A stretch of 64,000 nt of DNA, from NCBI RefSeq assembly GCF_016805305.1, contig NZ_JAERQN010000002.1, positions 124,001 through 188,000 of the forward strand, written 5' to 3'. The DNA comes from Falsiroseomonas ponticola (GTDB taxonomy: Bacteria; Pseudomonadota; Alphaproteobacteria; Acetobacterales; Acetobacteraceae). Shown here in pieces: positions 28,701 through 37,124 of this stretch (positions within the stretch are counted from its first letter, which is position 1; each line of letters begins with the position of its first letter). The notes under the pieces were generated by a model that did not search any database, was not told where the DNA came from, and saw nothing but the letters and a program-made list of their open reading frames with translations. The position numbers and the translations under genes were made by a program.

Positions 28701-29691
28701 CCGCGTCAGCGCCGTCAGCCTTGATGCCGGGGACCTCTCGCCCCAGCTCGGCTCCATGCGCCGCTATGGCGGCTTCCCCACCACGCTGCCGGGCAGCAAC
28801 GGCACGCTGACCTCCCAGCAGGCCGCGCAGGCCGGCAATACGGGGTCCAGCCAGTCCGGCGTGGCGCTGGGTGCGGCCTATTCGCGCCCGGGCTTCACGA
28901 TCGACCTCGGGACCACGCCGCTCGGCTTCCTGCAGGAGAATTATGTCGGCGGCATCGAGATCGCGCCCGAGATCGGGGACGGCGTCCGCCTGCGCCTGAC
29001 CGCCGAGCGCCGGGCGATGACGGACACGCTGCTCTCCTGGGGCGGGCGGCGCGACCCCGTCACCAGCACCGTCTGGGGCGGCGTGGTGCGCACCGGCGGC
29101 CGCGCGCAGATCGAGTTCAGCAGCGGCGAGACGAATTTCTACATCGCCGGCGGCTACTTCGCCTTCGCCGGCGACGGCGTCGCGGAGAACAGCCGCATGG
29201 AGGCCGGCGCCGGCTTCCAGACGCCGCTCTGGCGCACGGCGAACGAGGAACTCGTCACCGGCCTCGACCTCGTCTACTTCGCCTATGACAAGAACCTGCG
29301 CTTCTTCACGCTGGGCCATGGCGGCTATTTCAGCCCGCAGAGCTTCATGTCCGCGAACGTGCCGCTGGATTATCGCGGCCGCTCCGGCGACCTCTCCTAC
29401 CGCCTCGGCGCCACCATCGGGCTGACCACCTTCACGGAGGACCGCACGGCGGTCTTCCCGAACGATGCCGCCCGCCAGGCCGCGCTGGCCGCCGCCGCGG
29501 CCTCCGACAGCTCCATCAACGCCTTCTATGCCGGCCAGACCAAGACCGGCCTGACCGGCGGGCTGCGCGGGGACATCGAATACATGCTGACGCCGCAGCT
29601 GCGCATCGGCGGTGCGCTGCGCTTCGACCAGGCGGCGGATTGGAGCGAGACCCGCGGCCTGGTCTATGCCCGCTACCGCTTCGACCGCTGA
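25777..29691 (+). CDS. bcsC: Cellulose outer-membrane export protein BcsC
   Basis: Exporter of 1304 residues. Signal peptide (RAALLGTALLATPALAQ), then about 850 residues of TPR helices (for example VNRVAGWRNFNGNRLREAEENFNAVLALDPNDADGLGGLGL in the first third, and further repeats to about 830). A Q/P-rich hinge and a C-terminal beta-barrel of about 340 residues follow (from EEAAPRINPALGMRVRSGDSG to LVYARYRFDR, ending in an aromatic/arginine strand). The TPR superhelix would span the periplasm and the barrel forms the exit pore. The ATGATG start overlaps the bcsAB stop. Length is typical for type I cellulose operons. Confidence 0.95.
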   Translation: MMFLRTPTRPGLRAALLGTALLATPALAQERGVAALLDQANYWKLQNRPDQVIRTLERVLQVDARNADALSGIAEAQAQLGNTAQAQDALARLRATAPADPRTMQADAAVRTSTVDAAALAQARQLAQAGRNAEAVERYRQIFAGAPIPDTFALEYYQTLAGTEAGWREARDGIGALARRAPSNVAIQLANAQILTYREETRAQGIEQLRRLSGQGDNQQSASAAWRQALTWLGDGPEAVRPLEGYLQQFPDDAEIQRRLELARNPPPTPADDIGLNRVAGWRNFNGNRLREAEENFNAVLALDPNDADGLGGLGLIRLRQGRQADARRLLMAAIEADPSRRSSWERALQGASQRGGPGQGGGGGAPGPDIQAARNLVDAGNFSQAEALLARITARNGGDRPDAEALLGDIALRQGNAGLAEQRYRAALARRGNFGAAMSGLANSLQAQGKFAEAEEVFRRIGGTNAPQVRADALRAEAQRTDDPAAAAALLRAAVQNDPSNPWPRLDLARLLARSGQGADARALIDGTVASRATPDTIHAAAIFASEQSRPAEAVRLLERIPANVRTADQSRMLGSMRIQAQVAAAAALASQGRRQEARQQLLAMASRPDPSGEVGPAVVRALNAMNDPRGAQEAARLYAINARAQQPATQLAAAGALMEAGLDQEAAQRATQIDPNRLTAEQRRTANGLASGLSIRAADQLNARGDRATAFDVLVPTLQNDPANPAANLALARLYQGARDHEQAGRIADAVLSRNPRDTDARTASLDAAVAARDWAKAEALISEGRALMPNDARIPLLEARLARAWGDQRRAQAALQQAAQLRRQQIGLDTQPPSVITGGVLPQATLPQQRVTPGYENPFRRTPLAGQDLSPAQLQMTQASQGLAPAAPGMQGMQFAQAQLQLPNQAAPTADPLLSEINRQLGEVREEAAPRINPALGMRVRSGDSGIDKLNESHAGAEGSIAMPGVGGRLTARVSAVSLDAGDLSPQLGSMRRYGGFPTTLPGSNGTLTSQQAAQAGNTGSSQSGVALGAAYSRPGFTIDLGTTPLGFLQENYVGGIEIAPEIGDGVRLRLTAERRAMTDTLLSWGGRRDPVTSTVWGGVVRTGGRAQIEFSSGETNFYIAGGYFAFAGDGVAENSRMEAGAGFQTPLWRTANEELVTGLDLVYFAYDKNLRFFTLGHGGYFSPQSFMSANVPLDYRGRSGDLSYRLGATIGLTTFTEDRTAVFPNDAARQAALAAAAASDSSINAFYAGQTKTGLTGGLRGDIEYMLTPQLRIGGALRFDQAADWSETRGLVYARYRFDR

Positions 29692-29704
29692 CCGGGACGC
29701 GCGC

Positions 29705-30184
29705 ATGAACGAGAAGACCCCGGCGGATGCGCTGACCGCCGCCTACCTGGCAAGGCGCGGCGTCTCCACCCAATGGCGCGCCTTCCTGCGCGCGCTGGTG
29801 GAAACGCTGGACGCGCATCTGGACGAGGCGGGCCGCGCCTCCCTGATGCACATCATCGGCCGCCGGATGGCGGAGGCGATGCCGCTGCGCCATTGCGACA
29901 CGCTGTCGGGGCTGGAAGCCCAGGTGAACGACGTGCTGGCCGGCGCCGAATGGGGCTTCTGCCGCCTGGCGGTGGATACGGAAGCGCGGCGCCTGGTCAT
30001 CACCCACCTGGCCGCGCCCGCCATCGGCACGGGGGCGGATGCGGAAGGCAGCTGGATCGGCGCGGTGCTGGAAGGGCTCTGGAGCGGCTGGATGGCCGAG
30101 CAGCCCGGCGCGGACCCGGCCATGGCCGTGGTGGTGGCGACCGCCGCGCCGGGGGAGACGGTGCTGCACTACGCGAAGGGGTGA
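29705..30184 (+). CDS. bcsD: Cellulose synthase subunit D
   Basis: Protein of 159 residues (Komagataeibacter BcsD 156), no signal peptide. Recognisable by STQWRAFLRALVETLDAHLDEAGRASLMHIIGRRMAEAMPL, CDTLSGLEAQVNDVLAGAEWGFCRLAVD and SWIGAVLEGLWSGWMAEQPGADPAM. BcsD forms an octameric ring that, with BcsH, organises synthase terminal complexes and promotes crystalline ribbon formation. ATG at 29705 lies 13 bases after bcsC. Last gene of the operon, followed by hairpin element copy C. Its presence together with a proline-rich partner argues for ordered cellulose rather than loose matrix. Confidence 0.93.
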   Translation: MNEKTPADALTAAYLARRGVSTQWRAFLRALVETLDAHLDEAGRASLMHIIGRRMAEAMPLRHCDTLSGLEAQVNDVLAGAEWGFCRLAVDTEARRLVITHLAAPAIGTGADAEGSWIGAVLEGLWSGWMAEQPGADPAMAVVVATAAPGETVLHYAKG

Positions 30185-30187
30185 GTC

Positions 30188-30243
30188 CCGGGGAAGGCGC
30201 CGCCTTCCCCGGACCCCTACCGCCAGGGGCGTGACGCCCCTGG
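30188..30243 (-). repeat. Double-hairpin intergenic element, copy C (inverted)
   Basis: Reading + strand: CCGGGGAAGGC/GCCTTCCCCGG (30188-30212, loop GCC), a 10-base linker, then CCAGGGGCG/CGCCCCTGG (30123 offset: 30223-30243... stem from 30223 given by positions 30223-30231 and 30235-30243, loop TGA). On the minus strand the order and linker (CGGTAGGGGT) match copy B at 10022-10077. It fills the gap between convergent bcsD and hyuA, so it probably closes the cellulose transcript. Confidence 0.7.
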
Positions 30244-30250
30244 ACCGTCG

Positions 30251-32299
30251 TCAGCCGACCACCACCTCCAGCCAGCCGCGCGCATCCAGCCGCGCCACAT
30301 CGCCGGGCAGCAGCAGCACCGTCGTCGTGTCGCTCTCCACGATCGCCGGGCCGGGCACGGGCTGGCCGGGGGCGAGCGCCGTGAAGGCGAATACCGGCAG
30401 CTCGGCCATGGCGCCCGCCACGAAGGCGCGGCGCGTCGCGATGGGCGCGGCGGGCGGCACCTCCGGCAGCAGGGGCGCGGGCAGGGGGGGCAGCCGGCCC
30501 ACCGCGGCCACGCGCGCCGTCACCAGCACCACCTCCTCGCCGCGCAGCGCATAGGTGAACAGCGCCTCATGCCGCGCGTGGAAAGCCTCGGCCAGCGCCG
30601 CGGGCAGCCCTTCCGCGTCCCAGTCCACGGCGTCCAGCGGCACGCCGACCTCGAAAACCTGTTCCCCGTAGCGCATGTCGGCGCTGCGGCGGATGGCGGG
30701 ATCGCCCGCCATCCACTGCGCCATGCGCGCCCGCGCCGCCGCCTCCAACTCGGCGAACAGCGCGCGGATCGCGGGCTCGTCCGGCAGCCCCGCGGCGCCG
30801 ACCAGGCTCCGGGACACCTCGTAGCGCAGGTCCGTCTGCAGCATCCCCCAGGCCGAAAGCCCCGCCGCCAGCAGCGGCACCGCCACCCGCCCCATGCCGA
30901 GGTCCCGCGCCACCGCGCTGGCATGCAGCCCCGCGGCACCGCCGAAGCTCAGCAGGGTGAAGCCGCGCGGATCGACGCCGCGCCGCACCGTCGCCACCCG
31001 GATGCCATCCGCCATCGCCACATTGGCCAGCGCATGGATGCCCGCCGCGCAGGCCAGGCGGTCCAGGCCGAGCCTCGCCGCCAGCCGGTCCACCGCCGCC
31101 TCCGCCGCCGCCCGGTCCAGGCTCCGCGCCCCGCCGAGGAAGCGGTCGGGGTCGAGATAGCCCAGCACGAGGTTGGCGTCCGTCACCGCGGGCTCCACGC
31201 CCCCGCCGCCATAGCAGGCCGGCCCCGGCACGGCGCCCGCGCTGCGCGGCCCGACCCGCATCATGCCGCCCGCGCCCACATGGGCGATGGACCCGCCGCC
31301 CGCGCCGAGGGTCACGATATCCAGGCTCTCCAGCGCGATGCGCTCGCCCCCCACCACGCGGCCCCGGCCGAGCGCGGCTTCCGCCCCCTCGATCAGCGCC
31401 ACATCGGTGGAGGTCCCGCCCACATCGAAGGTGACGAGGTTGTCCCCGAGCCCCGCCCGCGCCAGCGCCAGCCCCGCCGCGACGCCCCCCGCCGGGCCGG
31501 ACAGCGCCGTGCCCGCCGCGAGCCGCGCCGCTTCCGCCACCGGCGCCACCCCGCCATGGGAGAGGATGACGAAGAGCGGCCCGTGGAAGCCGGCCTCGGT
31601 CAGCCTTGTCTCCAGCCGCGCGAGATACCCCGCCACGATGGGACCGACGGCAGCGTTCACCACGGTGGTGGAGAAGCGCTCGAATTCCTTGATCTGCGGC
31701 AGCACGTCGCTAGACAGCGTCACATAGACGCCGGGCATCGCCGCGCTCACCGCCGCGCCGGCCGCGCGTTCATGCGCGGGATCGCGCCAGGAATGCAGCA
31801 GGCAGACCGCGACGCCCGCCACGCCTTCCGCCTTCAGGGCCGCGATGGCGGCATCCAGCGATGCCGCATCCAGCGCCGTCTCCACCGCGCCATCCGGCCG
31901 GATGCGCTCCCGCAGCGGCAGGCGCAGGCGGCGCGGGACCAGGGCAGGGGGGACGGGCAGGCGGAGGTCGTAGCGTTCCGGCTTCAGCCCCTCCCGCATC
32001 TCGATCACGTCCCGATGCCCCTCGGTGGTGATCATGCCGATGCGCGCCGTGCGGCGTTCCAGCAGCGCGTTGGTGGCGACGGTCGTGCCGTGCACCAGGC
32101 GCTCCGTCACCTCCAGCATCTCCGCCACCGTGACATGCAGCATGGCGGCCAGCACGGAGAGGCCATCCAGCACGCCGCGGGACTGGTCATCCGGCGTGGT
32201 CGCGGCCTTGGCCAGCAGCGTCGCGCCATCCGCGCCCACGCAGACCACGTCGGTGAAGGTGCCGCCGACATCGACGCCGATGCGATAGGGACCCATCAT
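30251..32299 (-). CDS. hyuA: Hydantoinase/oxoprolinase subunit A (HyuA family)
   Basis: ATP-dependent amidohydrolase subunit of 682 residues, acting with subunit B on hydantoins, 5-oxoproline or related cyclic amides. The N-terminal phosphate-binding motif RIGVDVGGTFTDVVCVGADG is typical of HyuA; LVHGTTVATNALLERRTARIGMITTEGHRD, LSGPAGGVAAGLALAR, DVGGTSTDVALIEG and GAGGGSIAHV follow as in the family. ATG 32299 (a second ATG follows at once) begins 3 bases after the hyuB stop, so the two are co-translated. Carboxylase homologues (acetone, acetophenone) share the fold; the substrate cannot be assigned. Confidence 0.92.
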   Translation of the reverse strand: MMGPYRIGVDVGGTFTDVVCVGADGATLLAKAATTPDDQSRGVLDGLSVLAAMLHVTVAEMLEVTERLVHGTTVATNALLERRTARIGMITTEGHRDVIEMREGLKPERYDLRLPVPPALVPRRLRLPLRERIRPDGAVETALDAASLDAAIAALKAEGVAGVAVCLLHSWRDPAHERAAGAAVSAAMPGVYVTLSSDVLPQIKEFERFSTTVVNAAVGPIVAGYLARLETRLTEAGFHGPLFVILSHGGVAPVAEAARLAAGTALSGPAGGVAAGLALARAGLGDNLVTFDVGGTSTDVALIEGAEAALGRGRVVGGERIALESLDIVTLGAGGGSIAHVGAGGMMRVGPRSAGAVPGPACYGGGGVEPAVTDANLVLGYLDPDRFLGGARSLDRAAAEAAVDRLAARLGLDRLACAAGIHALANVAMADGIRVATVRRGVDPRGFTLLSFGGAAGLHASAVARDLGMGRVAVPLLAAGLSAWGMLQTDLRYEVSRSLVGAAGLPDEPAIRALFAELEAAARARMAQWMAGDPAIRRSADMRYGEQVFEVGVPLDAVDWDAEGLPAALAEAFHARHEALFTYALRGEEVVLVTARVAAVGRLPPLPAPLLPEVPPAAPIATRRAFVAGAMAELPVFAFTALAPGQPVPGPAIVESDTTTVLLLPGDVARLDARGWLEVVVG

Positions 32300-32302
32300 G
32301 GC

Positions 32303-33949
32303 TCAGACCAGCCCTTCGCGCTTGTCGGCCTCGATCGCGGCGGGATCGCGCGCCGCCTTGTCGCCCCAGCCGCCGCCGCCGCCGGATCGCACCACCAGCC
32401 GGTCCCCGGGCCGCAGCACCACGCCGGCCTCCTTCGTCTTCAGGTCGCGCTCGCTGCCATCGGCGTGGCGCAGCGTGTAGTGGTGGGGCGCGCCATCCTC
32501 GCCGCCCAGCATGCCGGCCGCGCCATGGCGCACGCCATCGCCCGCGGTGTTGGCCCGCGCCTCGCCCGCCGTCTCGATCCGCAAATCGAGTTCCGCGCCG
32601 AGCCCCCCGCGATACTGCCCCGCGCCGCCCGATCCCGGCCGCAACTCGTGATGCGCGAAGAACAGCGGAAAGCGCGCCTCCGCCATCTCCACGCTGCCGA
32701 ATTTCAGCCCGCCGGCCGAATGCCATTCACCGACCGAGGACCAGCCATCCCCCTTGGCATGCCCGCCGCCGCCCGGCCGCGCATGGAACAGGTGCCACAC
32801 GAAGCGCCGCCCCGCGCGGCGCGGGTCCGTGCCCTGGATCGCGACGCGGAAGCGCCGCCCCCAGCCGCCCATGGCGCGGTCCGGGCAGGCCGGCGCCAGC
32901 GCCTTCACGATCGCCTCCACGATCTCGTTGGAGCAGTGGCTGGTGCAGAGCGTCACCGCCGCGCCGGGCCGCGCATTCACGACGGACCCTTCCCGCGCCA
33001 CCAGGTCCAGCGCGCGGAAGGCGCCGTCATTCTTCGCGACCTCGGGATCCAGCAGATAGGCCAGCGCCATCCGCGCGGCCGACAGCGTGTTGGGCCAGGA
33101 GGAATTGACGAAGCCCCGCACCTGGTCGTCGGAGCCCGAGAGATCGACCGAGACCTGCCCGCCGCGCTTCGTCACCTTCGCGCGGATGGTGATGTCCTCC
33201 ACGCCATGCCCGTCATCATCCAGCACGGCCTGGCCCTCATAGTCGCCATCCGCCCAGCCCGCGATGATCCGCCGCGCATGCGCCTCCGACAGGTCGAGGA
33301 TGGCATCGACGGCCGCCGCGAGCCTCGCGCCGCCATGGCTCGCCAGCAGCGCATCCATCCGCTTGGCGCCGAGCCGCGCCGCGCCCCACATCGCCATCAG
33401 GTCGCCGGTGAAGTCGCGCGGGATGCGGGTGTTCAGCGCCAGCATGCGCACCAGGTCCTCGCGCAGCGCGTCACCCTCGCCGAGCCGGATCGGCGGGATG
33501 CGGATGCCCTCCTGCCAGATTTCCGACGCCGCCGGGTTGTAGCCGCCATGCGTCGCGCCGCCGATGTCCGACTGGTGCGCACGCACGACGGTCAGGAAGC
33601 GGAGGATCGCGCCCTCGAAGACCGGCTGGATGATCGTGAGGTCCGGCAGGTGCGAACCGCCATGCCAGGGGTCGTTCAGCAGGTAGCACTCGCCCGGCGC
33701 GATCCGGTCCCCGAAGGCGTCCAGCACCGCCTTCGCCGCCAGCGGCATGGCGCCGACATGGACGGGGATGTGGTCCGCCTGCGCCACCAGCCGCGCCTGG
33801 TCGTCGCAGAGCGCAATGGAGAAGTCGCGGGAGGAGTTGAGGATCTGGGAGGTGGCGGTGCGCAGCAGCGCCTCCCCCATCTCCTCCACCACCGCGCGGA
33901 AGCGGTTCTCCAGCACGGCGAGGGTCACGGGATCGGGCATGTCGGTCAT
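32303..33949 (-). CDS. hyuB: Hydantoinase/oxoprolinase subunit B (HyuB family)
   Basis: Subunit of 548 residues, the usual length. Family signatures are present: VTLAVLENRFRAVVEEMGEALLRTATSQILNSSRDFSIALCD at the N-terminus, DHIPVHVGAMP, CYLLNDPWHGGSHLPDLTII, HQSDIGGATHGGYNP, and the glycine-rich C-terminus DRLVVRSGGGGGWGD. Two-subunit partner of HyuA directly downstream. It starts at 33949, 131 bases from a divergent glycosyltransferase gene. A transporter for the substrate is not adjacent. Confidence 0.93.
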   Translation of the reverse strand: MTDMPDPVTLAVLENRFRAVVEEMGEALLRTATSQILNSSRDFSIALCDDQARLVAQADHIPVHVGAMPLAAKAVLDAFGDRIAPGECYLLNDPWHGGSHLPDLTIIQPVFEGAILRFLTVVRAHQSDIGGATHGGYNPAASEIWQEGIRIPPIRLGEGDALREDLVRMLALNTRIPRDFTGDLMAMWGAARLGAKRMDALLASHGGARLAAAVDAILDLSEAHARRIIAGWADGDYEGQAVLDDDGHGVEDITIRAKVTKRGGQVSVDLSGSDDQVRGFVNSSWPNTLSAARMALAYLLDPEVAKNDGAFRALDLVAREGSVVNARPGAAVTLCTSHCSNEIVEAIVKALAPACPDRAMGGWGRRFRVAIQGTDPRRAGRRFVWHLFHARPGGGGHAKGDGWSSVGEWHSAGGLKFGSVEMAEARFPLFFAHHELRPGSGGAGQYRGGLGAELDLRIETAGEARANTAGDGVRHGAAGMLGGEDGAPHHYTLRHADGSERDLKTKEAGVVLRPGDRLVVRSGGGGGWGDKAARDPAAIEADKREGLV

Positions 33950-34080
33950 GGGGCGCGACGGTCCCGCCCCCTCGCCGGGGCGTCAAGGGAGGGTCCGGCG
34001 CGCGCGATCCCGTGATCATCTCGCTCCCGAACCTTTGGGGGGCTGGCGCGCTTCGGCGGGCGGAAGGGCATGGGGACCCG

Positions 34081-35607
34081 ATGTTCGTCACGCGGATGGC
34101 CACCGGCGCCAGGGGCAGCCGGCCACGGATCGGGTCGCGCTGGCGCTGGGTTCTGGCGCCCCTTCTCCTCCTCCTCCTCCCCGTCCTGCTGCGGGCCATC
34201 GCGCTGCGCGCCAGCGTGGTGGATCCGGATGAGGGTCTCTACCTCGTCCAGGCCATCGCGTGGCTGAAGGGGGGCTGGCCCTACCTGGCGGTGTGGGACA
34301 TGCACCCGGTCGGCGCGCCCGCCCTGCTGACCGCCGCGGTGGCGCTGGTGCCCGGCCCGCTGCTCGCGCTGCGCCTGGCGGGCATGGTGGCGGTGGCGGC
34401 GACGGCGCTGCTGCTGATGCGCCTGCTCCTCCGCCTCGGGGCCAGCCGGGCGGCCGGCTTCGCGGCCGGGCTGCTCTATGCCTGCCACACGCTGGTGCTG
34501 GGCGGGCTCGCCACCAACACGGAAATCCTCTTCGCCCCCTTCATGGTCGCGGGCGCGACGCTGATCCTGGCGGAGACGCTGTCCCCCCGCGCGCCGCGGC
34601 CGGGCCGGGTCTTCCTCGGCGGCCTCTGCTTCGGCGGCGCGCTCTGGGTCAAGCAGGTGGTGGGGCTGGAAGCCTCCGCCCTCTGGCTCACCCTGGCCGG
34701 GGTGGCGCTGGCGGAAGGGCGGGCGGGCATCCGGCAGGTGCTGTGGCTGGCGCTGGTCTTCGCGCTGGGCTGCGCGCTGCCCACGGCGCTGACGGCCGCG
34801 GCCTATGCCGCCATGGGCGCCTTCGGGGAATGGTGGAACAGCAACGTCACCGTGCTGCTGACTTATGCGGCGGTGGAGGATGGCTCCCCCGGCCTGCGGC
34901 GCGGCCTGGCGGCGGTGCTGGGCTTCCTGCTCTGGCTGCTGGCGGCGGCGGCGCTGCTCGCCCTCGCCCCGCGCCCCGCGCTCCGCCGCGCCGCGCTGCT
35001 GCTGCCCTGGCTCGGCGCCGCGGCGGTGCAGGCGATCGCGCCCGGCAAGTATTTCGACCACTACTTCCTGATGCTGCTGCCCCCCCTCTGCGCCCTGGCG
35101 GCGCTGGGGCTGGAGGCCGCGGCCCTGCGCGCCGCCCGGCGCGGCACGCGCGCGGCCGCGGTGGTGGCGCTGGCCGCCGCCATCGCCGCCCTGCCGGTGG
35201 CGACCGTGCTGCTGCCGCGCCTCGGCCATGGCTTCGGCTGGCGCATCCCGGACCCGCCCGCCCAGGTCGCCGCCATCGCGCGGGCGGAGGTCTCGGCCGG
35301 GGAGGCGCTCTATGTCGCGAACTGGCACCCCGTGGTCTATGCGCTGGCGGGGCTGGATCCGCCGACGCGCTTCGCCTTCCCCACCCATCTGGCCGGGCTG
35401 CACGCGCCGCTGACCGGCTTCGACCAGGATGCGGAACTGGCCCGCGTGCTGGCCCTGCCGCCGCGCATCATCGTGATCGCCCCCTCCCGCTGGTGGCTGG
35501 TGCGCCCGGAAGCCCGCGCGACCATCGAGGCCGCGCTGGTCGGCTATGACTGGATCGCGGCCATCCCGGATGGCGAAGGGCTGGTGGAGGTCTGGCGGCG
35601 CCGCTGA
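34081..35607 (+). CDS. Multi-spanning GT39/ArnT-like membrane glycosyltransferase
   Basis: Inner-membrane protein of about 508 residues with some ten hydrophobic helices. The first loop carries VVDPDEGLYLVQAIAWLKGGWPYLAVWDMHPVG, the acidic-pair loop of GT39/GT83 lipid-linked sugar transferases, followed by NTEILFAPFMVAGA. The C-terminal periplasmic part (ALYVANWHPVVYALAGLDPPTRFAFPTHL) is short. Donor and acceptor are unknown; cell-envelope glycolipid or protein glycosylation is likely. ATG 34081 follows ggggac; an upstream in-frame ATG at 34012 has no family sequence. Followed after 20 bases by an acyl-CoA synthetase. Confidence 0.82.
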   Translation: MFVTRMATGARGSRPRIGSRWRWVLAPLLLLLLPVLLRAIALRASVVDPDEGLYLVQAIAWLKGGWPYLAVWDMHPVGAPALLTAAVALVPGPLLALRLAGMVAVAATALLLMRLLLRLGASRAAGFAAGLLYACHTLVLGGLATNTEILFAPFMVAGATLILAETLSPRAPRPGRVFLGGLCFGGALWVKQVVGLEASALWLTLAGVALAEGRAGIRQVLWLALVFALGCALPTALTAAAYAAMGAFGEWWNSNVTVLLTYAAVEDGSPGLRRGLAAVLGFLLWLLAAAALLALAPRPALRRAALLLPWLGAAAVQAIAPGKYFDHYFLMLLPPLCALAALGLEAAALRAARRGTRAAAVVALAAAIAALPVATVLLPRLGHGFGWRIPDPPAQVAAIARAEVSAGEALYVANWHPVVYALAGLDPPTRFAFPTHLAGLHAPLTGFDQDAELARVLALPPRIIVIAPSRWWLVRPEARATIEAALVGYDWIAAIPDGEGLVEVWRRR

Positions 35608-35627
35608 GCCCGCCGCAAGATGGGCCG

Positions 35628-37124
35628 ATGCCGCGCCCCGCTACCCTTTCCCGACTGCTGGAAGCCACCGCCCATCGCTGCCCGGATGCGCTGGCGCTGG
35701 GCGGCCTGACCTGGGCGGAGGTCGCCGCCGCGGTGCGCCACCTCGCCGGCGGGCTGGCGGAAGCCGGCATCGGGCCCGGCGACCGCGTCGCCATCTTCCT
35801 CCCCAACCGGCCCGATTTCCTGCTGCTGCTGCTGGCCCTGGCCCGTCGCGGCGCCACCGCGATCCTGCTGAACACGCGCTTCCGGTCGGCCGAGATCGGC
35901 AATTTGCTGGAACGCGCCGCCCCCAAGGCCATCGCCATCGCCCGCGACTTCCCCGCCGTGAACGCGGAAGCGGTGCTGGAAGCCGTGCCCCCGGCGCAGC
36001 GCGCCTCGCTCCGCCTGGTGCTGGTGATGGATGGGCGCGGCATGGACCGCATCCTGGACCTGCCGGTGAAGCGCCGCGCGACGCTGCTCTCGGCGCCGGA
36101 GGCGCCCGACCTGGCGACGCCGGAGGCCGAGTGCCTCACCTACACCACCTCCGGCACCACGGCCGGGCCGAAGCTGGTGCTGCACCGCCAGGCCTCCATC
36201 GCGGGGCACGCGGCGGATGTCGCGGCGCGCATCGGCACGGCGCAGCCCGGCGCCGCCCTGCTGGCCGCCGTCCCGCTCTGCGGCACCTTCGGGCTCTCCG
36301 CCGCGCTGGCCGCCATGGCGGGCGGCGCCGTCATCGCCTGCATGGAACGCTTCGACGCGGCGGAAGCCGATGCGGCTATCCGCGCGCAATGGATCACCCA
36401 CATGGTCGGCGGCGACGAATTGCTGCTGAAGCTGGCGGAGGCCGCGAAGGGCCGCCCCTACGCCCCCTTCGCCTTCACCGGCTTCGCCAATTTCCACGGC
36501 CAGGCGGAGCGCGTGATGGAGGCCTCCGCCGCGCTGAACCTGGCGGTGCGCGGCGTCTACGGGTCGTCCGAGGCCCAGGCCCTCTTCGCCCTGCAGGACC
36601 CCGCGGGCCTGCATGCCGCGCTGGGCGGCGGCCTTCCCGCCAGCGCGGAGGGCGCCTTCACGCTCGCCGAGGATGGCGAGCTGCTGCTGCGCGGCCCCTC
36701 CCTCTTCGACCGCTACCTCGGCGACGAAGCCGCGACGGCCAGGGCCCGCACCCCCGATGGCTGGTTCCGCACCGGCGACCTCGCCACGGCGCAGGAGGGG
36801 GGCGGCTTCGCCTTCGTGACGCGCCGCGGCGACGCGCTCCGCCTCGGCGGCTTCCTCGTCTCCCCGGAGGAGATCGAGGCCTTTCTCCAGAGCCAGCCCG
36901 GCGTCGCCGCCGCGCAGGTGGTGGAGCATGAGGGAAAGCCCGTCGCCTTCGTCATCCCGGACGATGGCTATGACGAGGCCGCCGTGATGGCCGCCTGCCG
37001 CGCCAGCCTGGCGCGCTTCAAGCAGCCCGACCGGATCGTGGCGCTGGACGCCTTCCCGGTCACGGATGGCCCGAACGGCCCCAAGATCCAGCGCGCCGAG
37101 CTTCGCCGGATGGCGGCCGGGTGA
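35628..37124 (+). CDS. AMP-forming acyl-CoA synthetase / ligase
   Basis: Adenylate-forming enzyme of 498 residues activating a carboxylic acid to an acyl-AMP/CoA ester. The P-loop-like motif is TYTTSGTTAGPKLVLHR (about 165-181), the A5 motif VYGSSEAQ, the A7/A8 region GWFRTGDLAT, RRGDALRLGGFLVSPEEIEAFL, and the catalytic lysine region GPKIQRAELR near the C-terminus. The large-domain glycine motif reads TAGPK, a mild variant. It is overlapped by the MFS gene by 4 bases (GTGA), so both are likely translated together. Substrate not predictable. Confidence 0.9.
   Translation: MPRPATLSRLLEATAHRCPDALALGGLTWAEVAAAVRHLAGGLAEAGIGPGDRVAIFLPNRPDFLLLLLALARRGATAILLNTRFRSAEIGNLLERAAPKAIAIARDFPAVNAEAVLEAVPPAQRASLRLVLVMDGRGMDRILDLPVKRRATLLSAPEAPDLATPEAECLTYTTSGTTAGPKLVLHRQASIAGHAADVAARIGTAQPGAALLAAVPLCGTFGLSAALAAMAGGAVIACMERFDAAEADAAIRAQWITHMVGGDELLLKLAEAAKGRPYAPFAFTGFANFHGQAERVMEASAALNLAVRGVYGSSEAQALFALQDPAGLHAALGGGLPASAEGAFTLAEDGELLLRGPSLFDRYLGDEAATARARTPDGWFRTGDLATAQEGGGFAFVTRRGDALRLGGFLVSPEEIEAFLQSQPGVAAAQVVEHEGKPVAFVIPDDGYDEAAVMAACRASLARFKQPDRIVALDAFPVTDGPNGPKIQRAELRRMAAG

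Noticed and set aside
25726-29706. Minus-strand open frame of 1326 codons opposite bcsC
   Set aside because: Same shadow effect; no recognisable domain and no ribosome site.
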